From Achromobacter animicus (GTDB lineage Bacteria > Pseudomonadota > Gammaproteobacteria > Burkholderiales > Burkholderiaceae_B): a stretch of DNA of 64,000 bases. Made by a program: the position numbers and the translations under genes. The stretch covers positions 186,001 through 250,000 of the forward strand of contig NZ_CADIJM010000005.1 in NCBI RefSeq assembly GCF_902859585.1, read 5' to 3'. The notes beneath the pieces are model-generated. The model ran no database searches. It saw only the letters and a program-made list of their open reading frames with translations, and was not told where the DNA came from. Below, one piece after another: positions 44,858-53,413 of this stretch (its first letter is position 1; each line of letters begins with the position of its first letter).

Positions 44858-45097
44858 GATGTCGCCGTTTCGCTTGGGCGGCCTGAGCACGTTGCGTTGC
44901 GGGCCGCACTGGACGTGGTTCGCGATGCTGCGCAGTTACTCGGCGATGAACACCATCAGCCCGGCGACGTGGCCCACCAGTTCCTGGACTACAACGGCAC
45001 TACCGCCGCAGCGCTGCGTGCCGCGATCCACGCGGGATTCGAAGGGGCGATTCAACGGGCCGTCGACGCGGGCGCATCGACCGCTCGTGAATCCTAA
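44858..45097 (+). pseudogene. Remnant of pyrroline-5-carboxylate reductase-like dimerisation domain
   Basis: About 80 codons in one frame without a usable start, ending at a TAA. The translation contains GDVAHQFLDYNGTTAAALRA followed by HAGFEGAIQRAVDAG, which matches the C-terminal P5C-reductase pattern (SPGGTTxAAL, gf..av..Av.aa). The NAD-binding N-terminal domain is missing and the frame is closed upstream by TGA at 44843. This is the only recognisable content of the 44728-45150 gap; the 130 bp on its left shows nothing clear. Confidence 0.6.
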
Positions 45098-45150
45098 AGG
45101 CGTTCCCGCAAGGCCTGAAGCCGAGGACGGGGACTGAACGCCTCGGCAAC

Positions 45151-46560
45151 TCAGACACCGTCTGAAACCCGCCCGGCCATGTCGCCGTTGAGCAAGTCCG
45201 CCAACCGGTTCAGCCCGTGCGTCAAACGTGTCCGATCAATCGCGCCCCCCAACGACACACGGAGCGCCAAGGGACTGAACGCTCCCGTCGCAAATGATGC
45301 CGAATCCGTGACACTCACACCTTGTTCAAGCGCGGTTTGAATCAGCCGGTACAGATCGATATGACCCGGCAACTGCAGCCAGAGATGCAGCCCGTTCGGG
45401 TCGGCCTGAATCTCCCCCGGCAGGATCGACGCCGCAATGGCTTGCCGATGCTGCAGCTCACGCTTGACCTGCGCCATCCATTGCACCGCAGCGCCAGATT
45501 CGATCCACGTCGACGCCATCTCCGTCATCCAGGGCGTGGGCATCAGCGCCAGCGAGCGCAGGGCATCAAGCACGGGCGTCAACGGCTCGCCGGCAGGTAC
45601 GACCAGGTATGCGGTCCGCAGGCCGGGCGCGATGCATTTCGATAGCGTCGACACGTAGTAGACCGGCGTCGACAACGTGTTGGCGGCAACCGAAAACATC
45701 GTGCTCGGCGGCTGCTCAGCCAACAGCCAATACGGATCATCTTCAATAACCGGCAGCGAAAATTTCTTGGCCACCCGCAGCAGCTCGGTTCGCCGCGCGG
45801 AGGACAGCGTCAGCGCGGTCGGGTTCTGAATCGTCGGATTCAAGTACAGCATTGCCGGACGATGTTTTCGGCACACGCGCTCGAGGTCGGCGGGGTCCAT
45901 GCCGAATGCATCCGACTCCACCCCGACGGCCAAGCGCTGCAGCAGGCGGGCCGCAGCCAGGAAGCCCGGGTAGGTCAGCGCATCGCACGCAATCGCATCT
46001 CCGGCCTGGCTCCTGGCCAGAAGCAGGGCTGCGATCGCGGTTTGGGCGCCGGGGCAGACCACGATCCGGTCAGTGTCCACGCTGCCCAGCACCGGCTGCA
46101 GCCATTTCGCGCCGGCTGCACGATGCCGTGCATCCCCCGCCCCCACGTGATAGCTCATCAGATCCATCGAGCTTGCCGCGGCCTGCGTCGAGCCGCTGCC
46201 TTCTGCAAGCATCTGCGAAAACGCGGCACTGCCGAGCAACGGCGGGATGTTCATCCCCAGATCGATCGTGCCGCCTGTTGCCGACCCGGCATACGCCACA
46301 TAAGTCCCGCCGGCCCCCTGTGCTTCCAGAATCCCTTTCTGGCGAACTTCCGAATACGCCCGCGTGACGGTCGTGAGATCGACGCCCAATGTCTGGGCCA
46401 GTTCACGCTGCGTGGGAAGGCGATCACCCGGCCGGAGAACTCCATCCTCCACCGCGGTGACGATCTGCGTGGCGATTTGCTGATACCGCGAGCCCGCGCC
46501 GGGGGTCAGGGGCCGCACCCACGACAGGCTTGCTTTTTTCAGACGACGCGAGAGAGCCAT
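45151..46560 (-). CDS. MocR-type regulator: GntR wHTH fused to PLP aminotransferase fold
   Basis: 469 residues from MALSRRLKK. wHTH at about 15-80 (GDRLPTQRELAQTLGVDLTTVTRAYSE) and a fold-type-I aminotransferase domain from about 110, with PLP lysine in STLSKCIAPGLR and NPTIQNPT upstream of it. MocR proteins sense PLP adducts or vitamin B6/amino acid signals. It is divergent from a small membrane protein gene, with direct repeats between. The target is unknown; the adjacent P5C-reductase remnant may be what is left of a former partner gene. Confidence 0.9.
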   Translation of the reverse strand: MALSRRLKKASLSWVRPLTPGAGSRYQQIATQIVTAVEDGVLRPGDRLPTQRELAQTLGVDLTTVTRAYSEVRQKGILEAQGAGGTYVAYAGSATGGTIDLGMNIPPLLGSAAFSQMLAEGSGSTQAAASSMDLMSYHVGAGDARHRAAGAKWLQPVLGSVDTDRIVVCPGAQTAIAALLLARSQAGDAIACDALTYPGFLAAARLLQRLAVGVESDAFGMDPADLERVCRKHRPAMLYLNPTIQNPTALTLSSARRTELLRVAKKFSLPVIEDDPYWLLAEQPPSTMFSVAANTLSTPVYYVSTLSKCIAPGLRTAYLVVPAGEPLTPVLDALRSLALMPTPWMTEMASTWIESGAAVQWMAQVKRELQHRQAIAASILPGEIQADPNGLHLWLQLPGHIDLYRLIQTALEQGVSVTDSASFATGAFSPLALRVSLGGAIDRTRLTHGLNRLADLLNGDMAGRVSDGV

Positions 46561-46628
46561 GTTTGATTTTTTGGGTTTTTGGCCACTTCCGCGGGTGGCA
46601 AGGAGGGTCGGGCCGGACAATTCAACTG

Positions 46629-46674
46629 CTTGTATGGATTTTGGCAGTAGAATTGGCAATCTTGTATGGATTTT
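46629..46674. promoter_or_regulatory. CTTGTATGGATTTT direct repeats: candidate MocR operator
   Basis: The 14-bp sequence CTTGTATGGATTTT occurs at 46629-46642 and 46661-46674, 32 bp apart (three helical turns), each followed by GGCA or AGCA. Direct repeats on one face of DNA are characteristic of MocR regulators such as GabR. They lie about 70 bp upstream of the MocR gene. Confidence 0.6.
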
Positions 46675-46756
46675 AGCACTTGCTCCGCGCGTTCCTGATC
46701 CGGTTCAGCGTCCGCGCGTAGCGATCAAGCTGCTCAAGCAGCGTTTTGAGGAAATG

Positions 46757-46921
46757 ATGAATTTCTGGGTCCCTTTAGCCTTCGGTACGTTCAAGCTCGG
46801 CGTGCTGGGCGTGTGCATGTTCCTCGCCATCAAGTCGCATCGCGAAGGCGCTAGAAAAGAGAAAGAGAAAAAGGAGATGGAACGCCTTGAAAGCCTCAAG
46901 GCGCTATCTCAGGAACGTTGA
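46757..46921 (+). CDS. Small single-span membrane protein
   Basis: 54 residues: one hydrophobic segment (VPLAFGTFKLGVLGVCMFLAI, about 4-24) followed by a highly charged helix rich in Lys and Glu (SHREGARKEKEKKEMERLE). GAGG lies 6 nt upstream; another ATG one codon earlier is in frame. Not recognised. It is divergent from the MocR gene beyond the direct repeats, so may be in the MocR regulon. Confidence 0.6.
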   Translation: MNFWVPLAFGTFKLGVLGVCMFLAIKSHREGARKEKEKKEMERLESLKALSQER

Positions 46922-46969
46922 GCAGATCAGCTTCACCCCGAGATGATGCCCCGCATTGCATCCAGGCAT

Positions 46970-46998
46970 AAAAAAATGCGGCTCGAGTGAGCCGCATT
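46970..46998 (-). terminator. Terminator of MFS cassette copy 2
   Basis: Perfect 10-bp stem AATGCGGCTC/GAGCCGCATT, 4-nt loop, then a run of T on the minus strand, 16 bp past the MFS stop. Confidence 0.88.
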
Positions 46999-47013
46999 CG
47001 ATAACAACAATGC

Positions 47014-48618
47014 TTAGGACTGCTGCGGTGCCACGAAGTGAGACACCTTCGGCGGCGCATCCCCGATGTGGAAACCGCGCACTTCGGCCTGCTGGTCCGC
47101 GTCGGCGTGCGTCACACGCTCGTGTTGGCGCAGGTGTTCCAGCCACGACGTCACCAGGAAGTATTCCAGGTAGCGGCCCGGCTGCGCCGCATCTTCAAAG
47201 ATCCCCCAGGCGTAGGCCCCATCGCGGCGGCGTTCGGCGCCGGCATGCTGCATGGCTCGCACGAAGTCCGTGCCGCGTGCCGGATCGATCAGGTATTCCA
47301 CCGTGATCATGACCGGGCCGCGGTCATGCGACACCTGCTGATCGATCAGGGGCTCGGGCCAGTGCATCGACGGTGCGAGGTCCAGGTCGGCGCCCAACTG
47401 CAGTTTGGCCTTGCGGGTCAGCAGCATCGCAATCACCGAGCCGGCGGCGGCGATAAGCATCGCGGCGGGGACGCCGGCATGCACCGCGGCTTGGCCCCAG
47501 ATCATGCTGCCTGCGGTCATCGAGCCGAAGAACACCGTCACGAAGATCGCCAGGCCACGAGCACGCACCCAGTCCGGCAGGGCAACCTGCGCCGATACGT
47601 TGAGCGAGGTCAGCACCATGATCCACGACGCGCCGGCCAGGAAGCTGAACGCACCGGCCACCACGGGATGCGGGATCACCGCAAAGACCACCAGCGTGAG
47701 CGCCGTGCCCAGCGTACCCGCCATGACGCTGCGGTCAGGACCGAGCTTCTTGCGCAGCGGCGGCAGCACCATCGCGCCAATCACCGCACCCGCACCGACG
47801 CAGCCCAGGATGATCCCGTAGAGCATGGCGCCGCCATTGAGCACCTGGCGCACGATCACCGGCAGCAGGGCCCAGTAGGCGCTGGCAAACAGGAAGAACG
47901 CGACGGCACGGACCAGCGTGGACTTGAGCGGCTTGCTGTGCAGCGCAAAGCGCAGGCCGGCACGCATGGCATGAAACAGCTGCTCGCGGGGCAGACGCTT
48001 TTCGGCGGCAACCGGCGGCTTCCACCAGATCAGTGCGGCCACCACCACGATGAAGCTCAGCGCATTGACGAAGAACGGAATCGCCATGCCCAGGCTGGTG
48101 ATCAGCACGCCGGCCAGCGCCGGGCCGATCGCACGGCTGACGTTGATGCCCACGCTGTTCGTCGCGATGGCCTGCTGCAGCGAAGGACGCGGCACCAGGC
48201 TGGGCACGATGGCCTGCCAAGCGGGCGCCGACAGCGCCGTGCCAATGCCCATCAGCAACGTAAAGCCCAGCAGCACCCACGGCGTGGTCAGGCCAAACCA
48301 CACCACCAGGCCCAGCGCCAGGGCGATAAAGCCCATCGCGATCTGCACCATCAGCAGCAGCTTGCGGCGATCCATCGTGTCGGCCAGCGCACCGGCCAGG
48401 AGCGACAGCAGGAAGACCGGCAGCGCGCCCGCCGTCTGCACCAGCGCCACGAACATGGGCGAGGGCGACAACGACGTCATGAGCCATCCGGCGCCCACGT
48501 CATGCATCCAGGTGCCGATGTTGGACAGCACGGTGGCAACCCAGATTACGGAGAAGGCGGAATAGGCGAAAGGCGAGGACGGCTGGGCGTCGGCGGGGCG
48601 GGTGTCGGCGGTCGTCAT
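47014..48618 (-). CDS. MFS transporter with C-terminal ABM-like domain, copy 2
   Basis: 534 residues, paralogue of the protein at 18420-20027 with roughly 95% identity by eye over the whole length, including the 12-span MFS part and the soluble tail. Differences are conservative (for example Gly-Met in LITSLGMAIP, and QQS replacing PIPQ at the C-terminus). Same partner gene, same order, opposite orientation. Similarity stops near the stop codon: flanking DNA differs. Confidence 0.9.
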   Translation of the reverse strand: MTTADTRPADAQPSSPFAYSAFSVIWVATVLSNIGTWMHDVGAGWLMTSLSPSPMFVALVQTAGALPVFLLSLLAGALADTMDRRKLLLMVQIAMGFIALALGLVVWFGLTTPWVLLGFTLLMGIGTALSAPAWQAIVPSLVPRPSLQQAIATNSVGINVSRAIGPALAGVLITSLGMAIPFFVNALSFIVVVAALIWWKPPVAAEKRLPREQLFHAMRAGLRFALHSKPLKSTLVRAVAFFLFASAYWALLPVIVRQVLNGGAMLYGIILGCVGAGAVIGAMVLPPLRKKLGPDRSVMAGTLGTALTLVVFAVIPHPVVAGAFSFLAGASWIMVLTSLNVSAQVALPDWVRARGLAIFVTVFFGSMTAGSMIWGQAAVHAGVPAAMLIAAAGSVIAMLLTRKAKLQLGADLDLAPSMHWPEPLIDQQVSHDRGPVMITVEYLIDPARGTDFVRAMQHAGAERRRDGAYAWGIFEDAAQPGRYLEYFLVTSWLEHLRQHERVTHADADQQAEVRGFHIGDAPPKVSHFVAPQQS

Positions 48619-48649
48619 GGGAGGCTCCGGGGCTGCCGGTCAATACGAG

Positions 48650-48678
48650 AAAAAAAGCCCGCGGCATCGGCCGCGGGC
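48650..48678 (-). terminator. Terminator between hydrolase and MFS gene (copy 2)
   Basis: Perfect 9-bp stem GCCCGCGGC/GCCGCGGGC, 4-nt loop, then seven T on the minus strand, between the hydrolase stop and the MFS start. Same logic as in copy 1. Confidence 0.9.
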
Positions 48679-48686
48679 CTGGGGAT

Positions 48687-49391
48687 TTAGCGAGCGATAA
48701 CCGGCGCAGCGACGGGCGCGATCGCCTCATGCTTCGTCTGCGTACGTTGCGCGGCCTTGTGCACCATCGTGTAGGCGTAGTCCACGCCCATGCCGTACGC
48801 GCCCGAGTGTTCCTTGACGATTTCCATCACGGCATCGTACGAATCGCGGCGGGCCCAGTCGCGCTGCCATTCCAGCAGCACTTGCTGCCACGTCACCGGC
48901 ACCACGCCAGCCTGGATCATGCGTTGCATGGCCATGTCGTGCGCTTCCTTCGACGTGCCGCCCGACGCGTCGGAAACCATGTAGATCTCGTACTCGCCTT
49001 CCAGCATGGCGCACAGGGCGAAGGTGGTGTTGCAGACTTCGGTCCACAGGCCGGCCACGATCACCTTCTTGCGGCCATTGGCGGCGAGCTGGTCGCGCAC
49101 CTTCTGGTCGTCCCAGGAGTTCATCGAGGTGCGTTCCAGTACTTTCTTTTCCGGGAAGACATCAAGCAGTTCGGGGTAGGTGTAGCCGGAGAACGATTCG
49201 GTTTCGACGGTGGTGATGATGGTCGGAATGTCGAACGCCTTGGCGCCCTTGGCCAGACCCACGACGTTGTTCTTGAGCGTCTGGCGGTCAATCGACTGCA
49301 CGCCGAAGGCCATTTGCGGTTGGTGATCGATGAAGATGATCTGGCTGTTTTCGGGGGTCAGAACTTCGAGCTTGGCGGTGGCGTTGGTCAT
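48687..49391 (-). CDS. Isochorismatase-family (YcaC-like) cysteine hydrolase, copy 2
   Basis: 234 residues, about 93% identical by eye to the 17649-18347 protein; most changes are near the N-terminus (MTNATAKLEV against MSQAKLEV) and around residues 48-90. The catalytic Asp, Lys and Cys (WTEVCNTTF) are all kept, so both copies should be active. Upstream DNA is unlike copy 1, so regulation probably differs. The gap to the RDD gene carries a nested inverted repeat. Confidence 0.9.
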   Translation of the reverse strand: MTNATAKLEVLTPENSQIIFIDHQPQMAFGVQSIDRQTLKNNVVGLAKGAKAFDIPTIITTVETESFSGYTYPELLDVFPEKKVLERTSMNSWDDQKVRDQLAANGRKKVIVAGLWTEVCNTTFALCAMLEGEYEIYMVSDASGGTSKEAHDMAMQRMIQAGVVPVTWQQVLLEWQRDWARRDSYDAVMEIVKEHSGAYGMGVDYAYTMVHKAAQRTQTKHEAIAPVAAPVIAR

Positions 49392-49481
49392 TTCAGTGTC
49401 CTTGAAGAGGTAGGTTTGAGGTGTTGCTTGCAGCGCGTTGCTGCGATGAACAGAACTATATTCTTCGGGACAATCGGGCGG

Positions 49482-49559
49482 TAGATGGCTATTTTTGCCT
49501 TCATCGTTCTTTTTATGGAACGATGAAGGTTTGCAGGACTGTTCGGCGACGGCCATCTA
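49482..49559. promoter_or_regulatory. Nested inverted repeats upstream of hydrolase copy 2
   Basis: Inner arms CCTTCATCGTTC (49498-49509) and GAACGATGAAGG (49518-49529) are a perfect 12-bp inverted repeat with an 8-nt spacer. Outer arms TAGATGGC (49482-49489) and GCCATCTA (49552-49559) are a second perfect pair. The element is between divergent genes, about 107 bp from the hydrolase start. It has no flanking coding trace of a transposon, so an operator is more likely. Confidence 0.55.
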
Positions 49560-49628
49560 TGGGAACGACATGGGTATCATCCGCAGTCCTGCCGCTCAGA
49601 CCGGCTTCAGCATCCCGCCTCCGATCCC

Positions 49629-50693
49629 ATGCAATGCCCTCGCTGCAACTGGCAGAACCCGGCCGCCAATAAGGTGTGCTTCAGCTGCAAGGCCGTCTTG
49701 CCGGTTACTGCCCACGAGGCGCCCGCCCAGCGGCCCGGCCCGGGCGTCAACGCCCCCATCTTTCCCGGCATCTGGGCCCGACTGGCCGCCACGGCGTTCG
49801 ACGCCATCGTCATGGTGGCCGCCATGGTCGGTCTGTCCATGGCCGCCTCATACACCTATCAGGGCCTGACTGGAGCAGACGGGCCCGCGCTGCTGGCAAT
49901 CGCGGGCGGGCTGCTGGGCTTGCTGCTGCCCGCATTCATGGATGCCTGGGGCAATGGCTCCCCCGGCAAGCGCCTCTTGAAGCAGCGGGTGGTGACGCGC
50001 AAGGGCAGCTCACCGGGACTTCTGCGTTCGATCTGGCGGCATACCCTGAAGTACTCGCTGAACCTGGCGTTACCCGGCCCCTTCCACCACATACAGCAGG
50101 CGGTTTTTGGCGAGCGCGCCATGCACAACGCCCTCGCCGGCACTCACGTGGTGTCCAGCCAAGTCAATCCGCGGGTCGTGCTGCCGGCGCTGGCTCGCGT
50201 CCGTGCCGTCACGGGCGCCGGCCGGTTCTTGTTCATCGTATTCGGCATGGTGGCGCTGGTCCTGGCCGGCATGGTGATCGCGGTCGTCGCCCTCGACAAG
50301 GATGACGCGGACAGTCCGCTGCGCGCCGACGTCATCCACCTGGATCTCGTGTCGGATCCCGTGCGCCTGCTGGCGGAAAGCTACTATCAGCGCACCAAAA
50401 CGTTTGCGCCCGACATGGCCGCGCTCGGCGTGACGCTGGAATCGCTGCGAACCAGCGGCTTCAGCAAGCTGGAGATGAATCCCGTCAACGGCGTGCTGCG
50501 CTTTACCATCGCGGGCGATCCGGGCACGGCGGTCCTACCGTCGTTGGGCGGCAAGCACCTGGTCTATCTGCCCGAGCTGCGGTCCGAAAAGAAGGGTGGC
50601 GGCGTGCGCCGTTGGCGATGCGGCAGCGACGACATCCCGCGCGAAGACCGCCCCTACAGTTGCCGTCACGAAGCCGGCGCCCTGGCGCGCTAG
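49629..50693 (+). CDS. RDD-family membrane protein with N-terminal zinc ribbon and periplasmic tail
   Basis: 354 residues. N-terminal knuckles CPRC and CFSC (residues 3-20) form a zinc ribbon; an RDD domain (about 48-150) has the Arg/Asp-bearing segments IWARLAATAFDAIV and GNGSPGKRLL. A further membrane segment near 195-220 (FLFIVFGMVALVLAGMVIAVVAL) leads to a C-terminal domain of about 120 residues with three cysteines near the end, perhaps pilin-like. Function unknown. Followed 29 bp later by a TPR protein, so probably one unit. Confidence 0.8.
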   Translation: MQCPRCNWQNPAANKVCFSCKAVLPVTAHEAPAQRPGPGVNAPIFPGIWARLAATAFDAIVMVAAMVGLSMAASYTYQGLTGADGPALLAIAGGLLGLLLPAFMDAWGNGSPGKRLLKQRVVTRKGSSPGLLRSIWRHTLKYSLNLALPGPFHHIQQAVFGERAMHNALAGTHVVSSQVNPRVVLPALARVRAVTGAGRFLFIVFGMVALVLAGMVIAVVALDKDDADSPLRADVIHLDLVSDPVRLLAESYYQRTKTFAPDMAALGVTLESLRTSGFSKLEMNPVNGVLRFTIAGDPGTAVLPSLGGKHLVYLPELRSEKKGGGVRRWRCGSDDIPREDRPYSCRHEAGALAR

Positions 50694-50722
50694 TCCGATC
50701 TTCCGAACAGAGAACCTTGCGC

Positions 50723-52258
50723 ATGTCCAGCCTGATCGAATCCATCCACCGCGCCGATGACGGCAGCGACCTTGCCCAAATGCAGGCCTTGTGCGAGCAA
50801 GGTCTGCGCGAACAGCCCGATCTCGCCGTCATGTGGGCACTGCGCGCCCGCTATCACGACCAGCGCCGCGCGTACGCGCAGCGTGACTCGGACCTGGACC
50901 GCGCGTTGGCGCTGGATCCGCAATGCAGCGACGCCATTCGCTTGCGAGTCACCGCGCTCTACGACGCGGGCCAACAGCAGCAGGCCTGGCGCCTCCTGCG
51001 CGAGGCCCTGACACGTACGCCGTCGCACTTCGGATTGCTGATGGCCGAGGGATATCTGCTGATCAACGACCGTCAACTGGACGACGCCATTGCAAGCTGG
51101 ACCCGCGCCTCGCAACTGCGCCCATTCGCCGCCGCGCCGCATTGCTACATCGGCTCCAATCTGCACAACGCAGGCCGCTACCAGGACGCGCTGCCCTACC
51201 ATCAGCGCGCCGTCGCGCTGGCGCCCAACAATGGTGGCTTTCTTTATGACGCCGGCAACAACTATCGCCGTCTGGGCGACCTGAACAACGCCATCGTGAT
51301 GTTCGACCGCGCCCGCGCCATCCTGGGCGAGGAGAACGCAATCCAGCACAATCGCGCCTCGTGCCTTCAGGCGCTCGGACGCCACGAAGACGCGGTGGAG
51401 GAATGGACCAGCCTGCTGCGCCGCGAACCCGACTGGGATTGGCCCCTCGAGGGCAAGGCGCGCTCCCTGCACCGCCTGGGCCGAGGCGACGAGGCGGCGC
51501 CGCTATGGCGGCGCCTGGATGCACTTTCAGACAGCGGCTGGGAAGGCCGCAAGGAGCAAGCCCGCGAGTATGTGCGCAGCGGCGACCCTGAGTTGGCGGA
51601 AGCGGCATTGCAGGGCCTGGATCCGCTGTCCAGCGGCGACGCCCAGCTGCTGTTCGTCGCCGGCAATGCGCAGCGCGACCAGCGCCGCTGGGAAGCAGCA
51701 CTGACCTATTACCTGCGCGGCTACGAACTCGCGCCCGACAACGACTTCCTGCCCGGCAACGCCGCCGACATGCTGAACAGGCTGGAACGTCACGATGAAG
51801 CGTTGCCCTTGTCCGAGGTCGCGATCTCGCTGGATCCCGATTGGCTCAAGTGGCGCCGCGCACGCATCGAGGCGCTGACCCACCTGGGGCGCGCAACCGA
51901 GGCCGTGGCCGACGCGGACCAGGCGATGGCACACTGGCCCGACAGCGGCCCCCTGCACGCCGAACGCGTCAATGCGCTGATCGCCGCCAGCCGCTATGAC
52001 GAGGCGCTTGCAGCGTGCGACCGCCTTATTGCGCTGGATCCCGACTACCGCAGTTGGGCGCTGTTCTCACGCGGGGAAATCTACGGCCACATGAAGCGGC
52101 ATGCCGAATCGGCGCTGGCATTCCGCCAAGCGTCCGCCTCGTATCAACAGAACGGCAAGCCTCAGTACCAAGAGCTGTCGATGCAAAATGCGCTGGCTGC
52201 AGAACAGGCCGCGGCCGCGCCGCGTGGAATTCTCGGCCGACTGTTTGGCCGCAAGTGA
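50723..52258 (+). CDS. TPR-repeat protein
   Basis: 511 residues from MSSLIESIHR. The chain is built of helical 34-residue repeats; consensus pieces recur (ALALDPQCSDAIRL, AVALAPNNGGFLYDAGNNY, AISLDPDWLKWRRAR, LIALDPDYRSWAL). No signal peptide or membrane segment is visible, so it is a cytoplasmic scaffold or adaptor. No enzymatic domain. Likely works with the RDD protein encoded just upstream. Confidence 0.85.
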   Translation: MSSLIESIHRADDGSDLAQMQALCEQGLREQPDLAVMWALRARYHDQRRAYAQRDSDLDRALALDPQCSDAIRLRVTALYDAGQQQQAWRLLREALTRTPSHFGLLMAEGYLLINDRQLDDAIASWTRASQLRPFAAAPHCYIGSNLHNAGRYQDALPYHQRAVALAPNNGGFLYDAGNNYRRLGDLNNAIVMFDRARAILGEENAIQHNRASCLQALGRHEDAVEEWTSLLRREPDWDWPLEGKARSLHRLGRGDEAAPLWRRLDALSDSGWEGRKEQAREYVRSGDPELAEAALQGLDPLSSGDAQLLFVAGNAQRDQRRWEAALTYYLRGYELAPDNDFLPGNAADMLNRLERHDEALPLSEVAISLDPDWLKWRRARIEALTHLGRATEAVADADQAMAHWPDSGPLHAERVNALIAASRYDEALAACDRLIALDPDYRSWALFSRGEIYGHMKRHAESALAFRQASASYQQNGKPQYQELSMQNALAAEQAAAAPRGILGRLFGRK

Positions 52259-52339
52259 GCGTTGAAATTCGGTGCTTCCCAGGTTGAATCCACGCGAACC
52301 TTTCGACGGCGACGGCGCAACAGAAAGAAATCGGTGCTC

Positions 52340-53233
52340 TCAAACGATCATCGACTGTTGCGCAAAGATTCCCGCCATCGCGCCTTGCCAGGATGCCGTG
52401 GTGACTGAATGCATGGCAGGGTTGGCAAGGTCGCCCGCGGCGTAGATGCCGGGCGTGCTGGTCTGGCGGCGCTCATCGACCTTCAGGGCGATGCCTTGGG
52501 GCGTCTCAACCGTGGCGAGGCCCAGCGATTCATGCAAGCGTGCAGAGGGCTTGTTGCGCGGATGGGCAAACACGATGTCGACTGCAACAGCAGGGCCTGC
52601 ATCGAGCTTGACGGTGACGTTATGGCTTTCGTGATGGTTCAGTTCGGTGATCAGGCCATCAACGACGCGGACGCGGCGGCGTGCTAGATCATCCCGGACG
52701 TCGGGCGAGATGTCGTGACCATGAGCGAAGACCGTCAGCGTGTCAGTCCAGTCGTGGTACAGCCTGACGTAGTTGTGCGACGGCGGGCCGGACCAGATAA
52801 GGCCCCAATGCCGCCCTGCGACCTCGAAGCCGTCGCAATAGGGGCATGGAACGATGGACGTGCCCCAGCCCTCGGCGAAGCCCGGAACATCAAGCATCTG
52901 GTCAGCCACCCCATAGCTCAAAATCACGCGGCGCGCGCCAAGGCGCTCGCCATCGCCAATCAGGACAGAGAAATCGTCCAAGGCACCGAAAACGCTTTCA
53001 GCTTTTGCATTGATGATCCTGACTGAGGGGTACCGCGCGAGCTGCTCCCGCGCCTCCGTCAGGATGTCCTGCGGTGGCCTGTGGTCGTGACCGAGCAGTC
53101 CATGGGAATGGTCGGCAAAGCGATTACGCTGCAGGCCGGTGTCGAGAACGATGACCTTTCGGCGGGCACGTCCGAGTTGGAGCGCCGCGGCAAGGCCGGC
53201 AAAGCTGCCGCCGATGATGATGACGTCATTCAT
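52340..53233 (-). CDS. Thioredoxin reductase-like NAD(P)/FAD-dependent oxidoreductase
   Basis: 297 residues. FAD-binding IIIGGSFAGLAAALQLGRA at the N-terminus, a redox-active CPYCDG near 131-136, and ASGDL-type late motif IYAAGDLANPAM. It is shorter than true TrxB in the NAD domain signature, so its partner may not be thioredoxin. Divergent from a TetR regulator with a perfect palindrome between, which indicates control by that repressor. Flavin disulfide reductases of this kind are often induced by electrophiles or antibiotics. Confidence 0.88.
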   Translation of the reverse strand: MNDVIIIGGSFAGLAAALQLGRARRKVIVLDTGLQRNRFADHSHGLLGHDHRPPQDILTEAREQLARYPSVRIINAKAESVFGALDDFSVLIGDGERLGARRVILSYGVADQMLDVPGFAEGWGTSIVPCPYCDGFEVAGRHWGLIWSGPPSHNYVRLYHDWTDTLTVFAHGHDISPDVRDDLARRRVRVVDGLITELNHHESHNVTVKLDAGPAVAVDIVFAHPRNKPSARLHESLGLATVETPQGIALKVDERRQTSTPGIYAAGDLANPAMHSVTTASWQGAMAGIFAQQSMIV

Positions 53234-53355
53234 GGTATTGGGATCCGTGTTCTATATCGAAGGGATTGGGACTGCGCTCGGCGGTGAGCCGTGCATGCGC
53301 GAGGCGCCGGAAGGCGCCGCTACGGTTGAAGCCTATTCACCGGCGCGCACATTTC

Positions 53356-53373
53356 GGATACCATGAGGTATCC
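53356..53373. promoter_or_regulatory. GGATACC-ATGA-GGTATCC palindrome: probable TetR operator
   Basis: A perfect 7-bp inverted repeat with a 4-bp spacer, extended loosely by TTT and AAA on the sides. It lies in the 180-bp divergent region between the oxidoreductase and TetR genes. The ATG within the spacer is in frame with TetR but is better read as operator, with translation starting at a GTG downstream. Confidence 0.7.
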
Positions 53374-53413
53374 TAAATCCCTAATTACGATACTGTCAAG
53401 TACTGGAATACAC

